A DNA stretch of 5,805 nt. Origin: Clostridia bacterium. GTDB lineage: Bacteria; Bacillota; Clostridia; Oscillospirales; CAG-272. The notes under the pieces were generated by a model, which was not told the origin of the DNA, made no database searches, and saw only the letters and a list, made by a program, of their open reading frames with translations. This document shows, in pieces, positions 1-5,299 of the stretch. The DNA lies in NCBI GenBank assembly GCA_900763885.1, contig CAAFLY010000159.1:1-5805 (forward strand). The letters run 5' to 3'. The position numbers were made by a program, and so were the translations under genes. Within the stretch, counting starts at the first letter, position 1. Each line of letters starts with the position of its first letter.

Positions 1-402
1 ATAAGCAAATGCCGCGGCAATGTTGGAAATGATGTCCGCGCCGACCTGTTCCGGATTGTGCAACTGTATGCCAAATCCCGTGCGAATGCCTTGCGCAATC
101 TGCATCGGTTCTTTTCTGGTAAGCATTTTCGCGGCACTGATCAACAGCGGTGTCAGAGATGGCACCACAGAGGATACAACACAGTCGTCCAAGAAAGCGT
201 TGGAGTCCACTTCCGATTTTGGTGTGCCGGGAAACGGATGTGGGATGGCATACAATGAAAGAAATTGGTGGAGGAGCAGATAGTATTCCTCCGCGGAAGC
301 CTGCCGCGTAGCGAGCTTGAAATACGCGGCCATCTCCCGCGTGTTTTTCTCAAATACACCACAGGATATGCTGGAATTGCCAATATCAATCGCAAGCAGC
401 AT
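1..402 (-). CDS. coaX: Type III pantothenate kinase (CoaX), N-terminal part, cut by window edge
   Basis: This gene encodes the first 134 residues of a CoaX-type pantothenate kinase, which phosphorylates pantothenate with ATP in the first step of coenzyme A synthesis in the cytoplasm. The family is usually about 255 residues, so roughly half is visible; the frame is open to base 1. The phosphate-binding motif of the ASKHA fold is D6-I-G8-N9-S10, followed by SSVVPSLT at 77-84, GIRTG at 105-109 and the pantothenate-site block NPEQVGAD at 116-123. The Arg that usually follows GAD is Ile here (I124), as I recall for some clostridial paralogues. The ATG at 402 is preferred because a G-rich Shine-Dalgarno (411-416) sits 8 bases upstream; an in-frame GTG at 411 is an alternative. 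The gene has its own promoter and a leader of about 220 bases. Family assignment is secure from the sequence; activity is inferred. Confidence 0.93.
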   Translation of the reverse strand, partial: MLLAIDIGNSSISCGVFEKNTREMAAYFKLATRQASAEEYYLLLHQFLSLYAIPHPFPGTPKSEVDSNAFLDDCVVSSVVPSLTPLLISAAKMLTRKEPMQIAQGIRTGFGIQLHNPEQVGADIISNIAAAFAY

Positions 403-625
403 TTGCCGCACCCCCCATCCGATACGCGATCGGTTTTTTGAGAATGTTGCCAAGCCATCGCTAAAGGAACTCGATACTTAATCGTGCAAAGGCAGGGAAT
501 CGCGTGGACCATACCCAGTCACCCTTGATCGGGTGAGTCGCTGTTGCCAGTGGAGAAATATCCAACTATACAAAATGCAAATTTTGTATAGTTGAGGGAA
601 TGTGGATATTCTTTATCGCACCCTT
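403..625 (-). other. Long untranslated leader of coaX
   Basis: If the promoter at 633-661 is used, the coaX mRNA starts near base 625 and carries about 220 untranslated bases, which is long for a housekeeping gene. I see no credible gene here on either strand. In transcript order it holds a 14-bp hairpin (563-594), a 6-bp hairpin TCACCC/GGGTGA (519-536) and a small CCGAT/ATCGG hairpin (419-433) next to the ribosome binding site. AAGGGTG occurs twice (619-625 and 520-526, read on the minus strand), and the single CACCC at 531-535 could pair with either copy. I do not recognise a known riboswitch, T-box or tRNA. It could be a cis-regulatory RNA, a small RNA region or simply an operator-bearing spacer. 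Confidence 0.5.
563..594. promoter_or_regulatory. Perfect 14-bp inverted repeat, operator-like or RNA hairpin
   Basis: The two arms CAACTATACAAAAT (563-576) and ATTTTGTATAGTTG (581-594) are perfect reverse complements separated by GCAA. The repeat starts about 30 bases downstream of the predicted coaX transcription start, a position where a bound repressor could block elongation. As RNA it would form a 14-bp stem. A further outer 6-bp match (605-610 with 557-562) could extend it across a 10-base bulge. It is not a terminator, since it is AT-rich and no T run follows on the minus strand. The binding protein is unknown. Confidence 0.65.
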
Positions 626-632
626 AAGAGTT

Positions 633-661
633 ATTGTATCACAGTGTATCCCGGAAGTCAA
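633..661 (-). promoter_or_regulatory. Sigma-A type promoter for coaX
   Basis: On the minus strand a -35 box TTGACT (661-656) is followed by exactly 17 bases and a -10 box TACAAT (638-633). A TG one base before the -10 box (TGATACAAT) gives an extended -10. This matches the vegetative sigma-A consensus closely, so coaX should be expressed independently of spoIIID. Transcription should start near base 625-626. Confidence 0.75.
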
Positions 662-674
662 GTGGTGATATGTA

Positions 675-716
675 ACAAGAAAAACCTCCGCAACATGGTA
701 CAGAGGTTTTTCTTGT
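675..716 (-). terminator. Intrinsic terminator after spoIIID (works either way)
   Basis: The arms 675-688 and 703-716 are perfectly complementary (14 bp, core CCTC/GAGG flanked by A5 and T5) around a 14-base loop. On the minus strand the GAGG arm runs into TTTTTCTTGTT, the usual stem plus U-tract layout. It starts 45 bases after the spoIIID stop codon and lies just upstream of the coaX promoter, so it separates the two units. Its symmetry means it could also stop plus-strand transcription. Confidence 0.85.
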
Positions 717-761
717 GCTGGATTTGGTTTTGTCAGGCGATAAGTATGCGGCGATACTGCG

Positions 762-1076
762 TCAGTGTATTTTCACGACCGGTATTTCGCTGGGTGTTGG
801 ATATTTGTGCGACGCACTGTGCAGGTATTTCTGTTTGGTCGCCTCACCACCGCGCAGGTGTCGTTCGGATTTGTTTTTCTCAAAGAGTCTATGTACCTCG
901 GCAGCCAAGGCGGGGTTCACCTGCGGCAGCTTTTCGCTGACATCCTTGTGAACCGTCGATTTACTGATTCCAAAACGCGCGGCTGCGTCACGAACCGTAC
1001 TTTGCTTTTCAATGAGGTACTGTGCCAGCTCCTCACAGCGTTCCTTTTCCGAATACATACGTTTGGATCGTTTCAT
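762..1076 (-). CDS. spoIIID: Stage III sporulation protein D, mother-cell transcription regulator
   Basis: SpoIIID is a small DNA-binding protein that, in the mother cell, activates or represses many sigma-E genes and helps the switch to sigma-K. The 104-residue product shows the family hallmarks: a helix-turn-helix at about residues 26-47, including FGISKSTVHKD (35-45), then EKLPQVNP (48-55) and the conserved basic block RHLRGGEATKQKY (72-84), which contributes to DNA binding in this family. Bacillus subtilis SpoIIID is 93 residues; the extra length here is a C-terminal tail after residue 85. The ATG at 1076 follows GTGAGGG (1087-1081) by 4 bases. The gene appears monocistronic: it has a sigma-E-like promoter upstream and a strong terminator downstream. 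The GH127-like gene ends 233 bases upstream on the same strand, so some read-through is possible. The assignment also indicates an endospore-forming host. Confidence 0.97.
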   Translation of the reverse strand: MKRSKRMYSEKERCEELAQYLIEKQSTVRDAAARFGISKSTVHKDVSEKLPQVNPALAAEVHRLFEKNKSERHLRGGEATKQKYLHSASHKYPTPSEIPVVKIH

Positions 1077-1130
1077 ATTGCCCTCACTACACAGAACACG
1101 GATGATTCCGTTTTGTGGTTCTTCCGGTTC

Positions 1131-1158
1131 AGTATATGAGGGCGAGACAAAAATATGA
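1131..1158 (-). promoter_or_regulatory. Sigma-E-like promoter of spoIIID
   Basis: On the minus strand TCATATTT (1158-1151) and CATATACT (1138-1131) are separated by 12 bases. Known sigma-E promoters have an ATATT-type -35 and a CATACA-T -10; the -10 here matches 7 of 8 and the -35 core is exact, with spacing about one base shorter than typical. The predicted start lies near base 1124, giving a leader of about 48 bases. spoIIID of B. subtilis is known to be sigma-E dependent, which fits. Confidence 0.6.
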
Positions 1159-1190
1159 ATCGCGCTGTGGATGTGTCCAGGCCGTGCTCG

Positions 1191-1232
1191 ATCGAATTAT
1201 ACAAAATATTTGCGTTGCTGAGAACAAATATT
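1191..1232 (-). promoter_or_regulatory. Possible second promoter and operator region upstream of spoIIID
   Basis: A perfect TATAAT (minus strand, 1201-1196) lies about 120 bases upstream of spoIIID, but no good -35 box sits at the right distance, so this is only a candidate vegetative promoter. Just upstream of it is an inverted repeat AATATTTG/CAAATATT (1205-1212 and 1225-1232, 12-base spacer). GAGAACAAAT (plus strand, 1220-1229) matches the published SpoIIID site WWRRACARNY at 9 of 10 positions, so autoregulation is conceivable. The segment 1191-1207 also resembles the coaX leader repeat (15 of 17 bases). I see no gene or clear terminator in the remaining gap, 1077-1309. Confidence 0.3.
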
Positions 1233-1309
1233 ATTATGCGAAAGCTTTGCTGTCGCCCCTTAACGCCGCGGCGATCCGCTTGTCAGAATAAAATCTGGAT
1301 ACGCTGCTT

Positions 1310-2908
1310 TTAGATCATGGACGGCGCGCTGTGGTAGCGTTCCGTAATAGGCAATATTTCGCACTTTTCGGCACCATTCTGCCACAGGATCGCCTTGTTT
1401 TCGGCTTCTGTTCTGGTGATCTGCCTGCCATCGCCTGTATCCGGGATGCCAATAATCGTGTTTCCGTAATATAAGAGCGATTTTTCCGTATTGTTTTCGT
1501 CCCCCTCCGGCTTTTCCATGTGGATAATTGGTGTCAGATGAAAAGAATAATCCCCTTCCGTAAGCTCCAAGGTGTATACACCATCTCCGTTCAGGTCTGT
1601 TTCCACAGATTCCGGCACATAAATGCGCAGAGATAGCGGTGTTTTGTCGGAACCAGGGAGAATGCGGAGCAGCGTCTCCCCCGCGAACGGATAGGTAGTG
1701 CGCACCTCCAACCGTTTACCGGCGATTTGATAGATGCCACTTAATGGATACAGCATTTCCGCATTGCAGTCGTCGAGTGTCCGGAACGCATACCGCTGTA
1801 TTGAGGCGAGTCCTTCCCCGCCGCGCATGGAGCAGCACCAATATGCTTCATATGCGGAGCATACCAAATACGCATTGTTCTCTTTTTCGACAGCTCCCAC
1901 GCAGGAATCCGTGCCGAATCCGCCGTTGTTCCGTTCGGACGCGTATACACCATTGTACAAAATTCTCTGTATATATGGCAGATACTGCGCGTCTCCAGTG
2001 ACATCATACAGCTCAGCGGCAAGGATGAAAGAATCGATAATGGCGCATGGCTCTGTCCATTCCGGTCTGCCAAACCAGTTTTTATTGGCGTAATTGGCAG
2101 TCATTCCATGATCCACATACAGGCGGAAAATCTTTTCGACAAACGTCAGGCTCTCCTCGTTCGGTGTATGGCGGTACAGTCGGATCAAGCCTCGGCAGGC
2201 GGTCAGGGTCGCGTGTGTTTGGGCGTGAATCTGCAAAAACGGTATATTATAGAAGGTTTCCGTCATTTCTGTTAGCAGATCACGTAGTTTTGCTACAAGC
2301 TCTCGATCCGTGGAATGCGCATCCAGCACGGTATAGGCGTGGCTCAGTCCGTCTAGGGGTATATACGCACAGCCTGTATCGGAGGAGAGGTACCAGTCGC
2401 CGACTTTTTTGCCGATATGTCCGGATGCTTCCCCGTTTTCCACGCGATCCTCCTCGCGAATTGGATAAGCTCTGTACTTTCCTGCAGCAGGCAGATACAG
2501 ATTCCGGACAATCGCCTCGATTTCGGCAAGCACCGTATCCGGCTTCTCAGACACATCGGATTCATACGCGGCGCACAAACCGCGCAACAGCCAGCTGTGA
2601 CCGGACAACTGCTGTTCGTTCAACTCACCGTGTGCGTAAATCTGCCGGAGATAACCCTTCTCATTGAGATGACGCGGCAGTTCTTCCAAAATCTCGGCAA
2701 GATAAGCAGGTTCTTTTCCTGTGATCTGGTGTAAGAGAGTGAGAGCCAAAATCGTTCTTCCCTCCCAGTCACCGGGCCATCCGCCGCTTTCCACGGAATA
2801 TATATCCGCACTGCGGTACATAGGACCTTCCAGACGGGCAAACAACAGTGCTGCGCGGGCAGCGTTCTCTCCACGTGCTTTCATTTGAGTGTAAGGCAGG
2901 TATGCCAT
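1310..2908 (-). CDS. GH127-like glycoside hydrolase (beta-L-arabinofuranosidase fold, DUF1680 relative)
   Basis: The 532-residue product resembles the GH127 family, whose characterised members are zinc-dependent, cysteine-nucleophile beta-L-arabinofuranosidases. Visible features are HAQTH at 228-232, TEPCA at 285-289 (E286, C288), an LTGD-like helix end VTGD (303-306) with YIQRILYNGVYA (312-323), GGFGTDSC (329-336) and YWCCSMRGGEGLASI (356-370). E286, C288, C358 and C359 match the E-x-C ... C-C metal and nucleophile set of HypBA1, with 70 residues between the cysteines compared with 77 there. Residues 1 to about 375 should be the (alpha/alpha)6 barrel and the rest the beta-sandwich. No signal peptide is seen, so it acts inside the cell. 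The open frame extends upstream to 3121 into galM, but the ATG at 2908 has an AAGGAG 8 bases before it and is the real start. It lies 89 bases after galM. The family is fairly sure; the substrate is unknown and the usual acid/base Glu is not evident. Confidence 0.8.
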   Translation of the reverse strand: MAYLPYTQMKARGENAARAALLFARLEGPMYRSADIYSVESGGWPGDWEGRTILALTLLHQITGKEPAYLAEILEELPRHLNEKGYLRQIYAHGELNEQQLSGHSWLLRGLCAAYESDVSEKPDTVLAEIEAIVRNLYLPAAGKYRAYPIREEDRVENGEASGHIGKKVGDWYLSSDTGCAYIPLDGLSHAYTVLDAHSTDRELVAKLRDLLTEMTETFYNIPFLQIHAQTHATLTACRGLIRLYRHTPNEESLTFVEKIFRLYVDHGMTANYANKNWFGRPEWTEPCAIIDSFILAAELYDVTGDAQYLPYIQRILYNGVYASERNNGGFGTDSCVGAVEKENNAYLVCSAYEAYWCCSMRGGEGLASIQRYAFRTLDDCNAEMLYPLSGIYQIAGKRLEVRTTYPFAGETLLRILPGSDKTPLSLRIYVPESVETDLNGDGVYTLELTEGDYSFHLTPIIHMEKPEGDENNTEKSLLYYGNTIIGIPDTGDGRQITRTEAENKAILWQNGAEKCEILPITERYHSAPSMI

Positions 2909-2934
2909 CCTTTGTTCTCCTTTTCCATAGGAAA

Positions 2935-2967
2935 CTCCCTCCCTACCGAATTGGGGCAAGGAGGGAG
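2935..2967 (-). promoter_or_regulatory. GC-rich hairpin between galM and the GH127-like gene
   Basis: CTCCCTCC (2935-2942) and GGAGGGAG (2960-2967) form a perfect 8-bp stem with a 17-base loop. It lies 30 bases after the galM stop codon and upstream of the Shine-Dalgarno of the GH127-like gene. On the minus strand only TTT follows, so as an intrinsic terminator it would be weak. A partial terminator or an mRNA-stabilising stem that sets unequal expression within the operon is the likely role. No separate promoter was recognised in this gap. Confidence 0.5.
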
Positions 2968-2997
2968 CTGTGGTCGATTTGCGTATTACGTATTGTT

Positions 2998-4053
2998 TTA
3001 TGCGCCGAACTCGTAGATGGTAGTGGTATCGTACTTTTCGTCGGGCTTCAGAATCACATTGGTGATCTCCGGAAAATGGATACTGTCCGGCATCGCCTGT
3101 GTTTCGAGGCAGACGCCGCAATGCGTATACTGGGGTATGTTGCCCTTGAACGGATGGTCGTCAAGGTTTACCATATTGGCGGTATATACCTGCACGCACG
3201 GTTGATCTGTATACATCTTCATTGTTCTGCCGGAGTGCGGATCGGACAGAGTTGCTTGATGACGGAGCGTACCGTCATAATCCGCGAAGAAGAAGTTGTT
3301 GTCGTAGCCGCCGTATGCCTGCATCATCGGATGACTGTCGCCGAAATCCGCGCCGACTGCTTTCGGGGTATTGAAATCGTACGCGGTCCCCCGCACCTGC
3401 AGAAACGTGCCGTCCGGGATCAGCTCATCGTTGAAGTTATTCACGCGGTCGCTGTTCAGCCAAAGCACGAGATTGTCCACAGGGCCGTTCTGATAGCCCG
3501 CCAGATTGAAGTAGGCGTGGTTTGTCATATTGACAATCGTGGTCTTATCGGTGGTCGCTTCATAGTGGATCGACAGTCCGCCGTTTTTCGTGAGCGTGTA
3601 GGTGACCTTGACCTCGAGCGTGCCGGGATAGCCTTCCTCGCCGTCGGGACTGGTCATGGTAAGAATTAGCCGCGGCTCATCGCCATCCTCCGTCAGGACG
3701 TTCCAGAGCTTTGTATTGAAGCCGTTCTTGCCGCCGTGGAGCGAATTGTTCCCGTCGTTTTGGTACAGGGTGTATTCCCTGCCCTCCAGCGTGAAGCGCC
3801 CGCCTGCGATCCGGTTGCCGATTCTGCCGATGAGCGCGCCTTGGTAGCCGCCGGCGGTCAGATAGCCCTCGATGCAGTCGTAGCCGCACACCACATCCGC
3901 CGTCTCGCCGCGATCGTCCTCCACCCACAGATTGGCGATGATGCCGCCGTAATCAAGGATCCGTGCGGACGTGCGCGTGCCGTTTTCGAGCGTATATGCG
4001 TGTACAGGACAGCCGCAGGGGAGAACCCCGAATAAAGCCTTTGTGATAGCCAT
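2998..4053 (-). CDS. galM: Aldose 1-epimerase (galactose mutarotase)
   Basis: GalM interconverts the alpha and beta anomers of galactose, glucose and related aldoses, feeding the anomer that the kinase needs. The 351-residue product has the usual length and motifs: GRIGNRIAGG (76-85), SLHGGKNGFNTKLW (104-117), TNHAYFNLAG (177-186), GGYDNNFFF (248-256) and CGVCLETQAMPD (312-323). Against the Lactococcus enzyme, H106 and H179 are the substrate/acid histidines, D251 is the substrate-binding Asp and E317 the catalytic base, so it should be active. There is no signal peptide. The ATG at 4053 follows AAAGGAG by 6 bases. It starts 24 bases after the galE stop, so the two are almost surely co-transcribed, and the GH127-like gene follows. 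The enzyme may serve L-arabinose or another sugar released by that glycosidase, but this is inference. Confidence 0.95.
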   Translation of the reverse strand: MAITKALFGVLPCGCPVHAYTLENGTRTSARILDYGGIIANLWVEDDRGETADVVCGYDCIEGYLTAGGYQGALIGRIGNRIAGGRFTLEGREYTLYQNDGNNSLHGGKNGFNTKLWNVLTEDGDEPRLILTMTSPDGEEGYPGTLEVKVTYTLTKNGGLSIHYEATTDKTTIVNMTNHAYFNLAGYQNGPVDNLVLWLNSDRVNNFNDELIPDGTFLQVRGTAYDFNTPKAVGADFGDSHPMMQAYGGYDNNFFFADYDGTLRHQATLSDPHSGRTMKMYTDQPCVQVYTANMVNLDDHPFKGNIPQYTHCGVCLETQAMPDSIHFPEITNVILKPDEKYDTTTIYEFGA

Positions 4054-4077
4054 GTCCGTCTCCTTTCGCCGTTCGTT

Positions 4078-5094
4078 TTAGTCGTCAAATCCGTTCGGAT
4101 TCATCTTCTGCCATCTCCAAGAGTCCTCGCACATTTCGCGAATGTCGTTTTCTGCCACCCAGCCCAGCTCCTTTTTGGCAAGCTCTGCGCTCGAATAGCA
4201 GGTTGCAATGTCGCCGGGACGTCTCGGCTGGATCACATACGGGATCTTCACGCCGGTTGCGGCTTCAAAGTTGTGCACCATATCGAGCACGCTGTAGCCC
4301 TTGCCGGTGCCGAGGTTGTAGATCTTGAGCCCTGCTTTTTCATTGAGCTTGCGGATGGCGGCGACGTGACCCTTTGCAAGGTCCACAACATGGATATAGT
4401 CGCGTACGCCGGTGCCGTCATGGGTATCGTAGTCGTTGCCGAATATGCCCAGCTCCTTGCGCTTGCCGATGGCGACCTGTGTGATGTAGGGCATGAGGTT
4501 GTTCGGCGTGCCGTTCGGATTTTCACCGATAAGACCGCTCTTATGCGCACCGATCGGGTTGAAATACCGGAGCAGAATGACGTTCCATTCCGGATCCGCC
4601 TTCTGGATATCGGTCAGGATCTGCTCGAGCATGGATTTCGTCCAGCCGTAGGGGTTCGTGCACTGACCCTTCGGGCATTCTTCCGTGATCGGAATAAACG
4701 CCGGATTGCCATATACGGTGGCGGAGGAGGAGAAAATGATGTTCTTTACGTTATGCGCCCGCATCACATCGACCAGAACGAGCGTGCCGGTGATGTTGTT
4801 GTGGTAGTATTCCCACGGTTTTGCAACGGATTCGCCGACTGCTTTCAGGCCCGCAAAATGGATGACAGAATCGATTTGATTCTCCGTGAAGATCTGCTCC
4901 ATCGCCGCCTTGTCGAGAATGTCCGATTCGTAGAATTTCACCGGCTTGCCTGTTATCTGTTCTACCCGCTCTAAGGATTTTCTGCTGGAATTGCAGAGGT
5001 TATCGCAAACAACGACTTCATAACCGGCGTTCTGCAGTTCAACTACGGTATGCGAACCGATGAAGCCTGCGCCGCCTGTAACCAGAATAGCCAT
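4078..5094 (-). CDS. galE: UDP-glucose 4-epimerase
   Basis: GalE interconverts UDP-glucose and UDP-galactose (Leloir pathway and supply of UDP-galactose for cell-surface glycans), using tightly bound NAD in the cytoplasm. The 338-residue product is full length for this short-chain dehydrogenase family. It shows the NAD-binding GGAGFIGSH (7-15), SSSATVYG with catalytic S124 (122-129), the Y149-x3-K153 pair in NPYGWTK, RYFNPIGAH (176-184), RDYIHVVDLA (231-240) and RRPGD (291-295). Position 299, the gate residue that is Tyr in E. coli GalE and Cys in human GALE, is Cys (ATCYS), a state linked to acceptance of UDP-N-acetylhexosamines. The ATG at 5094 follows AAGGAG by 6 bases. It leads the galE-galM pair. 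A 205-base gap with a GC hairpin separates it from the upstream nucleotidyltransferase, so it may have its own promoter, though none is clear. Confidence 0.97.
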   Translation of the reverse strand: MAILVTGGAGFIGSHTVVELQNAGYEVVVCDNLCNSSRKSLERVEQITGKPVKFYESDILDKAAMEQIFTENQIDSVIHFAGLKAVGESVAKPWEYYHNNITGTLVLVDVMRAHNVKNIIFSSSATVYGNPAFIPITEECPKGQCTNPYGWTKSMLEQILTDIQKADPEWNVILLRYFNPIGAHKSGLIGENPNGTPNNLMPYITQVAIGKRKELGIFGNDYDTHDGTGVRDYIHVVDLAKGHVAAIRKLNEKAGLKIYNLGTGKGYSVLDMVHNFEAATGVKIPYVIQPRRPGDIATCYSSAELAKKELGWVAENDIREMCEDSWRWQKMNPNGFDD

Positions 5095-5120
5095 AAATTA
5101 CTCCTTATGATTATGAGAAC

Positions 5121-5160
5121 GCGCGGGACCCGGTATGCTTTTTTTCTGCCGGACCCGCGC
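5121..5160 (-). promoter_or_regulatory. GC-rich hairpin in the galE leader
   Basis: GCGCGGG (5121-5127) and CCCGCGC (5154-5160) pair perfectly. Four further pairs (CC and GG against GG and CC) can form inside with one A-A mismatch and one bulged C, leaving an A-rich loop on the minus strand. It ends 14 bases upstream of the galE Shine-Dalgarno. No T run follows on the minus strand, so it is not a standard terminator for the nucleotidyltransferase. On the plus strand a T7 run begins about 10 bases after the stem. A leader stem that affects galE mRNA stability or translation is possible. Confidence 0.45.
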
Positions 5161-5299
5161 TGTCTCTTGTTTTTTTGGAATACACTGCCTTGTGTGTGGA
5201 TTCCCGTTATTCTTTTGGGATGCGCTGTATGAATCGGATACTGCGCGGGAAGCTTTACTCCGATCTTTGGCGCAACAAACGATCAGAAGACCGCGCTTT

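Noticed and set aside
419..439. CCGAT/ATCGG hairpin followed by T6 on the plus strand
   Set aside because: The stem is only 5 bp and there is no plus-strand gene to its left, since that region is antisense to coaX; it is probably coincidental as a terminator.
153..512. Minus-strand open frame of 119 codons starting in the coaX leader
   Set aside because: It overlaps coaX out of frame for most of its length, and its product is rich in Arg, Cys and Trp with no recognisable motif. A weak AGGGTG before the ATG at 512 is not enough support.
495..526. T-box-like stretch (AAGGGTG followed by GGTCCACGCG) in the coaX leader
   Set aside because: The T-box core is interrupted by about eight bases, no Stem I or specifier arrangement is visible, and no terminator with a T run follows.
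2130..2141. Spo0A-box-like TTCGACA within the GH127-like gene (another near 1886-1892)
   Set aside because: Both lie inside coding sequence, and a 7-base match is expected by chance in a window of this length.
2909..3121. Upstream extension of the GH127-like reading frame by 71 residues into galM
   Set aside because: It would overlap galM by over 100 bases and its residues do not resemble the family, whereas the ATG at 2908 has a strong Shine-Dalgarno at the right distance.
2848..3669. Long plus-strand open frame (273 codons) opposite galM
   Set aside because: It is antisense to a clear galM and its product resembles no protein family I recognise; it is explained by the base composition of the real gene.
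4273..4974. Plus-strand open frame (233 codons) opposite galE
   Set aside because: It lies wholly within galE on the other strand and has no family motifs or convincing ribosome binding site.
5233..5264. ATCGGA/TCCGAT inverted repeat in the gap before galE
   Set aside because: Only 6 bp with a 20-base spacer, no T run and no promoter nearby; too weak to call.
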